64,000 bases of DNA, from the NCBI RefSeq assembly GCF_023073355.1, contig NZ_JADPJI010000011.1, forward strand, positions 1 to 64,000, read 5' to 3'. The position numbers and the translations under genes are program-made. Position 1 is the first letter of the stretch; each line of letters opens with the position of its first letter. Positions 28,360 to 36,763 of this stretch are shown piece after piece. Below the pieces are notes generated by a model. That model saw only the letters and a program-made list of their open reading frames with translations. It was not told the origin of the DNA and made no database searches. The DNA is from Bradyrhizobium sp. 199. Its GTDB lineage: Bacteria > Pseudomonadota > Alphaproteobacteria > Rhizobiales > Xanthobacteraceae.

Positions 28360-29164
28360 GGCGAACTCTCCGGGCCAAACCATCCTGACGCGCGACGCGG
28401 CGCTGCTGCAAGACACGGTGCGAGAAGCAGGTGCGCTGGCGCAGTCGATGTTCCGCACCGAGCTGAAGAAGTGGACCAAGGGCGCCTCTTCGCCGGTGTC
28501 GGAAGCCGACATCGCCGTCAACGACCTGCTCGAAGCACGCCTGCGCGCGGCGACGCCGGATTATGGCTGGCTCTCGGAGGAGAGCGCCGACGACTTGGCC
28601 CGTCTGTCGCGTCGGCTGACATGGATCGTCGATCCCATCGACGGCACGCGCAATTATCTCAATGGCCACCAGGATTGGTGCGTCAGCGTCGCCCTGGTCG
28701 AGGATGCCACGCCAGTGCTGGCCGCGGTGTTCGCGCCGACGAGCAATGAGTTCTTCTTCGCCGCACACGGCCAGGGCACCACGCTCAACGGCACTTCCGT
28801 GCAGGCTTCGGCCGGATCCGAGCTGGACTTCGCGCGCGTCGCCGGCCCGAAACCGATGGTCGAGCGGCTCAACAGCTCAGGCCGCGAGATCAAGCTGCAT
28901 CCGCGAATCGGTTCGCTTGCGCTGCGGCTGTGCCGGGTCGCCCACGGCGCGCTGGATGCGGCTTTTGCGGGCGGCAACAGCCATGATTGGGACCTTGCGG
29001 CGGCCGATTTGATCGTGCAGGAAGCGGGTGGTAGGATGAGCGATCTCTCCGGAGAACCCATCCTCTATAACCGCCGGGAAGTGGCGCACGGAGTGCTGGT
29101 GGCGGCGGGACGCGATCGTCATGCGGGCATTGTCGCGCATTTTCGAAAACGTCCCATAGCCTAA
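28346..29164 (+). CDS. Inositol monophosphatase-family phosphatase, CysQ-like
   Basis: 272 residues from TTG 28346, overlapping pmbA by 14 bases; no ATG occurs near the N-terminus. Metal-binding motifs are WIVDPIDGTRNY (about 92-103) and HDWDLAAADLIVQEAGG (about 212-228). The family includes CysQ (3'-phosphoadenosine 5'-phosphate phosphatase) and inositol-1-phosphatases; neighbours do not decide between them. It heads the run leading into the lipid A genes. Confidence 0.88.
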   Translation: MADVEANSPGQTILTRDAALLQDTVREAGALAQSMFRTELKKWTKGASSPVSEADIAVNDLLEARLRAATPDYGWLSEESADDLARLSRRLTWIVDPIDGTRNYLNGHQDWCVSVALVEDATPVLAAVFAPTSNEFFFAAHGQGTTLNGTSVQASAGSELDFARVAGPKPMVERLNSSGREIKLHPRIGSLALRLCRVAHGALDAAFAGGNSHDWDLAAADLIVQEAGGRMSDLSGEPILYNRREVAHGVLVAAGRDRHAGIVAHFRKRPIA

Positions 29165-29225
29165 GGCGCTTTCGTCGTGCTTGTCGAACACTGCTTTGCC
29201 GGGCAGCCCGTTAGGAACAGAAGCC

Positions 29226-29468
29226 ATGCCAGATAGTGCCCAGCAACAACTGCTTCACCTCGTCATCGGCGGCGAGCTCGTCGATCTCGAGCACAACATC
29301 TTCAAGAATCTCGACGACGTCGAGATCGTCGGCCTCTATCCGAATTATGCCACCGCCCACACCGCCTGGCGGGCGAAGGCGCAGAGCACGGTCGACAACG
29401 CGCAGATGCGCTATTTCATCGTCCATCTCCACCGGCTGCTCGACCCGAATCAAGAACCGGCGCGTTGA
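29226..29468 (+). CDS. DUF4170 family small protein
   Basis: 80 residues from ATG 29226 with AGGAACAG upstream; the preceding frame lacks a site. It matches the DUF4170 family, whose members are small alphaproteobacterial proteins with sequences such as LHLVIGGELVDLEH and YPNYATAHTAWRAKAQ. It overlaps the next gene by four bases and always seems to sit next to lipid A genes in Rhizobiales, so an accessory role there is possible but unproved. Confidence 0.85.
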   Translation: MPDSAQQQLLHLVIGGELVDLEHNIFKNLDDVEIVGLYPNYATAHTAWRAKAQSTVDNAQMRYFIVHLHRLLDPNQEPAR

Positions 29469-30178
29469 AAAAACTGCTTCGCAATACGCTGCGAAGCAGC
29501 TGGTTTCAGCGTGCCGTCGGGGTTCTGGCGGCCGAATATCTGCGTCTGGTCTGGCGCACCAACAAATTCACGTTCGATCCGCCTGAGGTCTATGACATCG
29601 TCGAGCCGCAGATCCCGGCGATCTTCGCCTTCTGGCACGGCCAGCATTTTCTCACCCCCTTCATCAAGAACAAGGACGCCTACCGGGCCAAGGTGCTGAT
29701 CTCCCGTCACCGTGACGGCGAGTTCAACGCCATCGCGGTGGAGCGGCTCGGCATCGGTCTGATCCGCGGTTCCGGGGATCATGGCGGCGCGTTCCACCGC
29801 AAGGGCGGGGTCGGCGCCTTCAAGGAAATGGTGCGAACGCTTCAGGACGGCTGTAATGTCGCGCTGACCGCCGATGTCCCCAAGCGCGCGCGCGTGGCAG
29901 GGCTCGGCATCATCATGCTGGCACGGGAATCGGGGCGGCCGATCATGCCTTTCGCGATGGCGACCAGCCGCTTCGTCCGGCTGAAGAACTGGGACCGCAC
30001 CACCATCAATCTGCCATTCGGGCGGGGCGCGTTGGTCGGCATCAAGGAAATCCACGTTCCACCGGATGCCGACGCCGCCACGATGGAAGCGCTGCGGCTG
30101 GAGCTGGAAGAGACGTTGAACGAGGCGACCCGCCGCGCTTACGCGCAACTCGGCCGCCCGGGGCCCCAAGATGCCTAA
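29465..30178 (+). CDS. DUF374 lysophospholipid acyltransferase-family protein
   Basis: 237 residues from TTG 29465 (MKKLLRNTLRSS), coupled to DUF4170. The PlsC-like acyltransferase fold shows FWHGQHFLTPF, ISRHRDGEFNA, RGSGDHGGA and the DVPKRARVAGLG region. Members of DUF374 lie next to waaA and lpxK in Rhizobiales and are thought to act on lipid A or phospholipid acylation at the inner membrane. The acyl donor and acceptor are not evident from sequence. The 3' end overlaps waaA. Confidence 0.87.
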   Translation: MKKLLRNTLRSSWFQRAVGVLAAEYLRLVWRTNKFTFDPPEVYDIVEPQIPAIFAFWHGQHFLTPFIKNKDAYRAKVLISRHRDGEFNAIAVERLGIGLIRGSGDHGGAFHRKGGVGAFKEMVRTLQDGCNVALTADVPKRARVAGLGIIMLARESGRPIMPFAMATSRFVRLKNWDRTTINLPFGRGALVGIKEIHVPPDADAATMEALRLELEETLNEATRRAYAQLGRPGPQDA

Positions 30179-31487
30179 ATCGCTGCCCATTGCGCTGCCG
30201 ATCACGCTGCGGATGTACCGGCGCCTCGCCTCCGGCCTGGTGCCGCTCGCGCCTGCGCTGATCAAGCGTCGGCTCAAGCAGGGCAAGGAGGATCCCGCGC
30301 GCGTCGGCGAGCGGCGGGGCCTGTCCCGGGACGTGCGGCCGCATGGCCCGCTGGTCTGGATCCACGGTGCCAGTGTCGGCGAGGTGCTGGCCGCAGCGGC
30401 GCTGATCGAGCGTTTGCGCGACCTCAATTTGCGCATCCTGCTCACCTCGGGGACCGTCACGTCCGCCGCCGTGGTCGCCAAGCGCTTTCCGGCCGACGTC
30501 ATTCATCAATACGTGCCGTATGACTCCCCCCGCTATGTCGCGCGCTTCCTTGACCATTGGAAGCCGTCGCTGGCGCTGTTCATCGAATCCGATTTGTGGC
30601 CGAACCTGATTCTCGGCGGCGCAGCGCGGCGGGTGCCGATGGTGCTGATCAACGGGCGGATGTCGCAGCGCTCCTTCCCGCGCTGGCAGCGCATGCACGG
30701 CACCATCTCGGCGCTGCTGTCGCGGTTCGACATTTGCCTGGCGCAGTCGAAGATTGATGCCGAACGCTTCTCCGCGCTCGGCGGCCGCGACGTCGTCACC
30801 ACCGGTAATCTCAAGCTCGACGTGCCGGCACCACCCGCCGATCCCGCCAAGCTCGAGCGGCTGATGGCGGTGACGCGCGGGCGGCCGATCATCGTCGCGG
30901 CCTCGACCCATCCGGGCGAGGACGAGAAGCTGGTCGCGGCGCATCGCAGCCTGGTCGGTTTCTTCCCGCAGCTGCTCACCGTGATCGTGCCGCGGCATCC
31001 CGATCGCGGCTCCTCGATATCAGGCTTGATCACGGCCTCGGGCCTGAAGCCGGCGTTGCGTTCGCGCGAGGAGCTGCCGACCGCGACGACGGACGTCTAT
31101 GTCGCCGACACCATGGGTGAGCTCGGCCTGTTCTATCGGCTCTCGCCCATCGTGTTCATGGGTGGATCGCTGATCCATCATGGCGGGCAGAATCCGATCG
31201 AGGCGATCAAGTTGGGTGCTGCGATCGTCCATGGCCCGCACGTCTTCAACTTCGCCGACGTCTATGAGGCGCTCGACGGCAGCGGCGGGGCGCGGCAGGC
31301 CGACACCCAGGAGGCGCTGGTCAAGCAACTCGGCCAGTTGCTGGCCGATCCCGTCATGCGCGACAAGATGCAGGGCGCAGGCGCCGGTGTGGTCGCGCAG
31401 CTCGGCGGCGCGCTGGAGCGCACCATGACCGCGCTCGAGCCCTATCTGTTGCAATTGCGGATCGAGATGGGGGCCGCCAATGCGTGA
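30171..31487 (+). CDS. waaA: 3-deoxy-D-manno-octulosonic acid (Kdo) transferase WaaA
   Basis: 438 residues. It adds Kdo to lipid IVA or a related acceptor at the cytoplasmic face of the inner membrane. The GT30 N-terminal domain contains WIHGASVGEVLAA (about 62-74). The C-terminal GT-B domain has VAASTHPGEDE and FMGGSLIHHGGQNPIEA (about 325-341). An N-terminal hydrophobic anchor is weak. It overlaps the genes on both sides by 8 bases, indicating a tight operon with DUF374 and lpxK. Confidence 0.95.
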   Translation: MPKSLPIALPITLRMYRRLASGLVPLAPALIKRRLKQGKEDPARVGERRGLSRDVRPHGPLVWIHGASVGEVLAAAALIERLRDLNLRILLTSGTVTSAAVVAKRFPADVIHQYVPYDSPRYVARFLDHWKPSLALFIESDLWPNLILGGAARRVPMVLINGRMSQRSFPRWQRMHGTISALLSRFDICLAQSKIDAERFSALGGRDVVTTGNLKLDVPAPPADPAKLERLMAVTRGRPIIVAASTHPGEDEKLVAAHRSLVGFFPQLLTVIVPRHPDRGSSISGLITASGLKPALRSREELPTATTDVYVADTMGELGLFYRLSPIVFMGGSLIHHGGQNPIEAIKLGAAIVHGPHVFNFADVYEALDGSGGARQADTQEALVKQLGQLLADPVMRDKMQGAGAGVVAQLGGALERTMTALEPYLLQLRIEMGAANA

Positions 31488-32496
31488 GCCGGCCTTCTGG
31501 TACCGGCCTCGCTCCCTCACGTCATACGCGTTACAGCCGCTGGGTCTGCTCTACGGCGCGCTCACCGAACGGCGCATGCTGCGCAAAGGCGCGGACGCCG
31601 GCATTCCCGTGATCTGTGTCGGCAACTACCATGTCGGAGGCGCCGGCAAGACGCCGACCGTGCTGGCGCTGACCAAGCTGTTGCGCGAGCTCGGCGAGAC
31701 GCCGGTGGTGCTGAGCCGCGGCTATGGCGGACACCTGAAAGGCCCGGTCATGGTCGATCGCGCACGCCACACCGCGGCCGATGTCGGCGACGAGCCCCTG
31801 ATGATGGCGCGCGACGTCCCGGTCGCGGTCGCGCGGGACCGTCTCGACGGCGTTGCGCTGGCGAAGTCGCAAGGCGCCACCGTGGTCCTGATGGATGACG
31901 GCTTCCAGAACCCGCGCCTGCTCAAGGACGCCTCGCTGATCGTGATCGACAGCGAGCGCGGCCTCGGCAATGGCGAGGTATTTCCCGCCGGTCCGTTGCG
32001 CGCGCCGCTGAAGGCCCAGCTCGCGCGCACCGATGCGCTGGTGCTGATCGGCGATGGTCGTGCCGCCAACGAAGTTGCGGCAGAGCTTGCCAAGCGCGAC
32101 AAGCCGGAGCTGCGCGCGCGGCTGAAACCGGATGCGGCCTCGCTGTCGCAGCTGCTCGGCAAGCGCGTTCTCGCGTTCGCCGGCATCGGCGATCCCGAGC
32201 GCTTCTTTCGCAGCCTGCGTGCCGGCGGCATCGACGTCGCGCGCACACGACCCTTTGCCGACCACCACATGTTCTCGCGCGAGGAGATCGCTGCGCTCGT
32301 AGCGGATGCCCGGCGCGAGCAGCTCACGCTGGTGACGACGGAAAAGGACCTCGCACGTTTGCACGGCCGCGAAGGCGTGCCCGATGGCATCGTGCCGTTC
32401 GCCGTCCAGCTCGAGTTCGATGAGCCGGCTGTGCTCCGGCAATTGATCAGCGATCAACTCTACAAGGCGCGCGAGCGGCGCTTTTCAAGCCGCTAA
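31480..32496 (+). CDS. lpxK: Tetraacyldisaccharide 4'-kinase LpxK
   Basis: 338 residues. It phosphorylates the 4' position of the lipid A disaccharide. The P-loop is in VGNYHVGGAGKTPTVLAL (about 47-64), followed by LSRGYGG and MDDGFQNPRL. An N-terminal hydrophobic helix includes LTSYALQPLGLLYGAL. It follows waaA with an 8-base overlap. The lipid A of Bradyrhizobium has unusual sugars, so the presence of lpxK shows the canonical early pathway is retained. Confidence 0.95.
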   Translation: MREPAFWYRPRSLTSYALQPLGLLYGALTERRMLRKGADAGIPVICVGNYHVGGAGKTPTVLALTKLLRELGETPVVLSRGYGGHLKGPVMVDRARHTAADVGDEPLMMARDVPVAVARDRLDGVALAKSQGATVVLMDDGFQNPRLLKDASLIVIDSERGLGNGEVFPAGPLRAPLKAQLARTDALVLIGDGRAANEVAAELAKRDKPELRARLKPDAASLSQLLGKRVLAFAGIGDPERFFRSLRAGGIDVARTRPFADHHMFSREEIAALVADARREQLTLVTTEKDLARLHGREGVPDGIVPFAVQLEFDEPAVLRQLISDQLYKARERRFSSR

Positions 32497-32593
32497 AAAC
32501 CCACTGTCGTCCTGGCTTTCGCCAGGGCAACGAGGATATTCAGGCGCCATTCATCGCAAGCTCCTATCGTTTTCAGACGCTGAGGAGAATCCG

Positions 32594-32899
32594 ATGAAAT
32601 TGCCGTCCGCCGCCGTTGCCGGCAGCCTTGTGTGTCTGATTGTTGCGCCCGTGCTTGCACAGACGACGCCGCCCGCTGCTCCAGGCGCGGCGGTGCCGGT
32701 TCCCGCGACCAAGCGGGTGACGTGCCTCAGTTCGACGCAGAATCTGAAAGGGCAGGACAAGCGCGATCAGCTACAGCTTTGCCTGGCGCAGGCGCGGCTC
32801 GACTGCCTGAAGCAGGCGATCGATCAGAAGGTCGTCGGCGAGACCAGGAAGAGTTTCATCAAAACGTGTGTGGGCGCGGATGGCGCGGAGCAACAGTAA
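32594..32899 (+). CDS. Small exported protein with PsiF-like repeats
   Basis: 101 residues from ATG 32594, after GAGGAGAA. A signal peptide ends near VLA-Q. After a Pro/Ala-rich linker come two similar segments ending in Cys, KGQDKRDQLQLCLA and GETRKSFIKTCVG, which resemble degenerate PsiF repeats (phosphate-starvation-inducible family). Four cysteines could form two disulfides. The assignment is tentative. It is 98 bp after lpxK and convergent with the DUF2093 gene. Confidence 0.75.
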   Translation: MKLPSAAVAGSLVCLIVAPVLAQTTPPAAPGAAVPVPATKRVTCLSSTQNLKGQDKRDQLQLCLAQARLDCLKQAIDQKVVGETRKSFIKTCVGADGAEQQ

Positions 32900-32915
32900 C
32901 CGCGCGCTTGCGGCC

Positions 32916-33143
32916 TCACGTTTGCGGCTTGGGCGCGCCGGGGTAATGCCGCTCGAGCACCGCGCCCGGGGTGGCGTAGGCCTCTTGCAAATCCACGCTC
33001 CAGTATTTCAGCTCGTCGAGCGGAATCCGCGTGTCGGTGATGGCACAGCGCACGAAGGTCCCCGGCGAGATCACGCGGAAGTCGCCGTCGAGATACTGCA
33101 CCTGCGCTTCGCCATGGCCCGAGGGGCCGAACTTGTTCAGCAC
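32916..33143 (-). CDS. DUF2093 domain-containing protein
   Basis: 75 residues, standard for DUF2093. Landmarks are VQYLDGDFRVISPGTFVRCA and IPLDELKYWSV. It is a small conserved alphaproteobacterial protein often encoded next to lpxK or xseA; function unknown. It is convergent with the PsiF-like gene, 16 bp away. Confidence 0.87.
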   Translation of the reverse strand: MLNKFGPSGHGEAQVQYLDGDFRVISPGTFVRCAITDTRIPLDELKYWSVDLQEAYATPGAVLERHYPGAPKPQT

Positions 33144-33336
33144 GGTCGAAAGTCTCCGTGGAAGGCCGCTTCCAGGGAAACCCTGGAGGGCACGATGTGT
33201 TGGACGGGATCTAACATAGATAGGGCGGCTTGTCCGCCCGGTAAACCCACCGCTTTGTGATGTTTTGCCGCCGTTTCCGCGTGATAGTGCTTGCGTGAAG
33301 GATCGCTGGTTCCGGTACCTCCTACGGCTGAGTCCG

Positions 33337-34161
33337 ATGCGCCTTCGATTGACCGCCCTGTTCCTGACCCTGCTGATCTCGGCCGCGCGCGCCGCGCCCG
33401 CGCCGCAGCCGGTCGATATTCCACTGGCGTCCGGCGTCCTCCATGCGCAGCTCTACAAGCCTGAAGGTGCGGGGCCGTTTCCGGCGGTGATCGCGTTGCA
33501 TGGCTGCGGCGGGCTCAGTGGCCATTCCGATCCCGTTCTGCCGCGCTATCGCGACTGGGCCGAGCGGCTGCTCAAGGCCGGCAATGCCGTGCTGCTGCCC
33601 GACAGCTACGGCTCGCGCGAGCTCGGGCCGCAATGCCGCGTCAAGGAGACCCACGTCAAGGCGCGGCGGGAGCGCGTCACCGATGTCGCAGCATCGCGCG
33701 CCTGGCTGATGAAGCAGTCCTGGGTGGCGCGCGATCGCGTCAGCCTGATGGGCTGGGCCAATGGCGCGAGCACGCTGCTCTGGGCCGTGCGCCCGCAGAG
33801 CGTGGCGCGCGATCCGGGGCCCGATTTTCGCGCTGCGATCGCATTCTATCCGGACTGCCGAATTTCCGCCGGGCTCGGCTGGAGCACGCGGGTGCCGACC
33901 CTGGTGCTGATCGGTGCCGATGACGACGTCTCGTCGCCGCCGGCGTGCCGCCAGATGGTCGAGGGCGCGCACGGCCGCAGCGCGCTCGCGCGCATCGTGG
34001 TCTATCCCGGCGCCTATCACGATTTCGACCGCGCCAACACGCCGCTGCATGCTGCTGCCGGCAGCAACGATGCCGCCGCGCCCGAGCGCGGCCATCTCGG
34101 CACGGATGCAGAGGGACGCGCGCAGTCGCAGAAAGAAGTCGCGGAGTGGCTGGCGCGGTAA
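33337..34161 (+). CDS. Exported dienelactone hydrolase-like protein with Ala at the nucleophile position
   Basis: 274 residues from ATG 33337, with signal peptide MRLRLTALFLTLLISAARA. The alpha/beta hydrolase fold has the oxyanion region ALHGCGGLSG, acid DDD in IGADDDVSSP and His in YPGAYHDFDR. The nucleophile elbow reads G-W-A-N-G, with Ala at residue 141 where Ser or Cys is expected (GCC codon at 33757). It may therefore be a non-hydrolytic member or use another residue. A GTG at 33295 is an alternative start. A 30-bp tandem repeat begins at its stop codon. Confidence 0.82.
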   Translation: MRLRLTALFLTLLISAARAAPAPQPVDIPLASGVLHAQLYKPEGAGPFPAVIALHGCGGLSGHSDPVLPRYRDWAERLLKAGNAVLLPDSYGSRELGPQCRVKETHVKARRERVTDVAASRAWLMKQSWVARDRVSLMGWANGASTLLWAVRPQSVARDPGPDFRAAIAFYPDCRISAGLGWSTRVPTLVLIGADDDVSSPPACRQMVEGAHGRSALARIVVYPGAYHDFDRANTPLHAAAGSNDAAAPERGHLGTDAEGRAQSQKEVAEWLAR

Positions 34162-34323
34162 CCTGGGATGAGCGGGCCCGCCGCGCCGTAGCCTCGGATG
34201 AGCGGGCTCGCCGCGCCGTAGCTTCGGATGAGCGGGCTCGCCGCGCCGTAGCTTCGGATGAGCGGGCTCGCCGCACCGTAGCTTCGGATGAGCGGGCTCG
34301 CCGCGCCGTAGCTCGATAGAGCG
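34158..34323. repeat. 30-bp tandem repeat, five full copies plus a partial
   Basis: Copies start at 34158, 34188, 34218, 34248 and 34278, and a degenerate sixth starts at 34308. Consensus begins GTAGCTTCGGATGAGCGGGC. Copies 2-5 differ at only one or two positions, while copy 1 is more diverged. The first copy overlaps the TAA stop of the hydrolase gene. Because 30 is a multiple of three, open frames run through it on both strands; these are artefacts. There are no spacers, so it is not a CRISPR. Confidence 0.95.
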
Positions 34324-34482
34324 AAGGCGGGGCCGCCCCAGGAACAACAGCGGACAGCCCCGCATCGACCACCGCCCTGCACGGATAATGGCCGACGGTC
34401 AATCTACGGATCGTGCGCGGCGGTGGTTTCAGCCCCCGACGGCGCCATGATTCGACCACGATGTCGATTAAACGCATCTTCC

Positions 34483-34632
34483 ATGCGCAACCCCATCGTC
34501 CTGTTCTCCTCCGCACTGATCGTCTTCACCGTCGCGATCTTCCTGTTCGAAGCCCATGCCGGCGCGCCGCAACGCGCGCCGGAACATTGCGGCTTCTGGA
34601 CCACGATCGAGGCGGGATTGTCCTGCCGGTAA
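34483..34632 (+). CDS. Small membrane or exported peptide
   Basis: 49 residues from ATG 34483. It starts MRNPIVLFSSALIVFTVAIF, a hydrophobic segment that is either a signal peptide (possible cleavage after AHA-G) or a single anchor. A short Cys-containing tail follows (EHCGFWTTIEAGLSCR) with two cysteines. The composition is protein-like and differs from the repeat sequence around it. I do not know the family, and expression is unproved. Confidence 0.5.
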   Translation: MRNPIVLFSSALIVFTVAIFLFEAHAGAPQRAPEHCGFWTTIEAGLSCR

Positions 34633-34644
34633 GGCGCTGTCTCC

Positions 34645-34800
34645 ACACCGTCATTGCGAGAATGGGATCGCTCGTTCCACACATTCGCTGTCATCGCCCG
34701 GCTTGACGGGGGATCCGGTACGCCGAGACGTCAGTGATTCACTGAGGAGCTGCGGCGTACTGGATTCCTCGCTTTCGCGAGGAATGACACTGAGAGTGTT
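34645..34800. repeat. Intergenic repeat element of Bradyrhizobium type
   Basis: The sequence from cattgcgag through tcatcgcccggcttgacggg to attcctcgctttcgcgaggaatgac contains an inverted arm pair (attcctcg / cgaggaat) and matches, from memory, a dispersed element common between Bradyrhizobium genes. It lies between the small peptide gene and xseA. Confidence 0.55.
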
Positions 34801-34815
34801 GAGCCGCCCTCGCGT

Positions 34816-36456
34816 CTAAAACAAACTACCCTGATCCACCGGCTTGCCCACGCGCTTCGGCGCGGGCTTGGCGTCCTGCGCGGCTGGCCTGGCTTGCGAC
34901 GGCGCGCGCTTTGCCGCAGGCGCAGGCCGATCCGCATCCGCGGTCGCCGCAACACGTCCATCCGCAAACTCGATCTCGAGTCGCGCGTTCGGCCCGACGC
35001 TGGCGGCTGCATGCAGCGGATGGCCGGCTTCGTCCCGCACCAGCGCAAAGCCGCGCGCGAGCACGCTGCGATAGGACAGCGCGGAGAGCAGCTTGCCGCT
35101 GTTCTCGACGCGGGCATCGAAACGCTGCAGCAACGTCACAAGCGCGCGGCTGGCGCGCTCGCTAAGGCGATGCGTGCGTTCGCGCTGGCGGGCAAGGGCG
35201 TTGCGCTGCGCCTGTGCGTTGGAGAGCTTCGAGGCGCGCAAGCGCACCTCCAGCCCGGCAAAGCGGTCGCGCCGCCGACGCAGCAGCGAGCGCGCGGACA
35301 GGCCGAGCCGCTCCCCGCACACGGTGAGGCGATGATCGGCCTGCGAGATCTGGCCGTGCAGCACCCGCAATGTCAGCTTGGCGCTCGCCGCGGTAAACCG
35401 GCGGAAATGCGCATGGGTGTTGGCCTTGAGGCAGCGGGGCAGGGACGCACCTGCCGAATCCAGCCGTTGCCGCGGGATCGCCAGCAAATCCCCGGCGGCC
35501 GGCAGCGCGCGCGCGGCCGCACGCAGCTCGCTGCGACGGCTCTCATGGCCGCGCTGCCAACAGGCGCGGGTGCGGCGCCCGAGATCGGCGACCTCGACAA
35601 AGAGATCGCTGCGCACCGGCACCGCCATCTCGGCCGCCGCCGTCGGCGTCGGCGCGCGCTTGTCGGCGACGAAATCGATCAGCGTGATGTCGGTCTCATG
35701 TCCGACCGCGGAGATCAGCGGGATCATGCTCTCGGCCGCGGCACGAACCACGATCTCCTCGTTGAACGACCAGAGATCCTCCAGCGAGCCGCCGCCGCGC
35801 GCGACGATCAAGACGTCGGGGCGCGGAATCCTGCCGCCCTCCGGCAGCGCACTGAAGCCGCGGATCGCGGCCGCGACCTGCTCGGCCGAGCCTTCGCCCT
35901 GCACCTTGACGGGCCATACCAGCACGTGGCGGGGAAAGCGGTCCTCCAGCCGGTGCAGGATGTCGCGGATCACGGCGCCGGTCGGCGAGGTCACGACGCC
36001 GATCACCTCGGGCAGCCACGGCAGCAGCTGCTTGCGCGCCTCGTCGAACAGGCCCTCGGCGGCGAGCTTCCTCTTGCGCTCTTCCATCAGCGCCATCAGG
36101 GCGCCGATGCCGGCCGGCTCCAGCGCCTCGATCACGATCTGGTATTTCGAGGAGCCCGGATAGGTCGTGAGCTTGCCGGTGGCGATGACCTCCAGCCCCT
36201 CCTGCGGCTTGAAGCGCATGCGGCCGTGCACGCCCTTCCAGATCACCGCCTCGATCTTGGCGCTCTCGTCCTTGAGCGCGAAATAGCAATGGCCGGAGGA
36301 ATGAGCCCCGCGGAAGCCCGAGATCTCGCCGCGGACCCGGACATGGCCATAAGTGTCCTCAACCGTCCGCTTCAGGGACTGCGAGAGCTCGGACACGGTG
36401 AATTCGGGGGCGTTGTTCAGTTGTTCGGCAGGCGGCATCGGCAAACGATTCGGCAT
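34816..36456 (-). CDS. xseA: Exodeoxyribonuclease VII large subunit
   Basis: 546 residues from ATG 36456 (MPNRLPMPPAEQLNNAPEF); the frame runs further upstream through repeat DNA and that extension is rejected. An N-terminal OB fold (FTVSELSQSLKRTVEDTYGHVRVRGEISGF region) is followed by the catalytic domain with VVTSPTGAVIRDILHR and VARGGGSLEDLW. Then comes a long coiled coil and a low-complexity Pro/Ala/Lys tail. It degrades single-stranded DNA with XseB, which is not in this window. Confidence 0.94.
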   Translation of the reverse strand: MPNRLPMPPAEQLNNAPEFTVSELSQSLKRTVEDTYGHVRVRGEISGFRGAHSSGHCYFALKDESAKIEAVIWKGVHGRMRFKPQEGLEVIATGKLTTYPGSSKYQIVIEALEPAGIGALMALMEERKRKLAAEGLFDEARKQLLPWLPEVIGVVTSPTGAVIRDILHRLEDRFPRHVLVWPVKVQGEGSAEQVAAAIRGFSALPEGGRIPRPDVLIVARGGGSLEDLWSFNEEIVVRAAAESMIPLISAVGHETDITLIDFVADKRAPTPTAAAEMAVPVRSDLFVEVADLGRRTRACWQRGHESRRSELRAAARALPAAGDLLAIPRQRLDSAGASLPRCLKANTHAHFRRFTAASAKLTLRVLHGQISQADHRLTVCGERLGLSARSLLRRRRDRFAGLEVRLRASKLSNAQAQRNALARQRERTHRLSERASRALVTLLQRFDARVENSGKLLSALSYRSVLARGFALVRDEAGHPLHAAASVGPNARLEIEFADGRVAATADADRPAPAAKRAPSQARPAAQDAKPAPKRVGKPVDQGSLF

Positions 36457-36537
36457 TTTGGGGTCAGACCCGACGTTAAGGATTTTCGCGGCGCGGCGCC
36501 ATTCAAAGCGCAATGAAATGATGTTCGGCGGCGGTTC

Positions 36538-36692
36538 GTGGATCACCTCTCCCCGTCGGGGAGAGGTCGGATTGCCGGGCGCGCAATGCGCGCCCGGCAA
36601 TCCGGGTGAGGGGGCAAGGCACTCCGTGAAACCAGAACCCCTCACCCGGATCGCATCGCTGCGATCCGACCTCTCCCTTCGGGAGAGGTGAT
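36538..36692. repeat. Large palindromic intergenic element
   Basis: Ends gatcacctctccccgtcggggagaggt and acctctcccttcgggagaggtgatc are inverted copies, and inner arms cggattgccgggcgcgcaat / attgcgcgcccggcaatccg form a second hairpin. About 155 bp, located between xseA and the divergent hydrolase gene, where it would lie within their promoter region. Confidence 0.85.
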
Positions 36693-36763
36693 CCGAGCTC
36701 GAACCCGCAGAGCTTGCCCACAAGGGTACTCTGTACTATAGAGTTCTCTATCGATGTAGATCC

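Noticed and set aside
34158..34323. Possible CRISPR array (regular 30-bp repeats)
   Set aside because: The repeats are directly adjacent with no spacers, and no cas genes are present.
33322..34516. Minus-strand frames of 258-347 codons across the tandem repeat
   Set aside because: They depend on the 30-bp array being divisible by three and run antisense to the hydrolase.
34894..36516. 540-codon plus-strand frame opposite xseA
   Set aside because: Mirror frame of xseA with Arg/Gly/His-biased composition and no domain.
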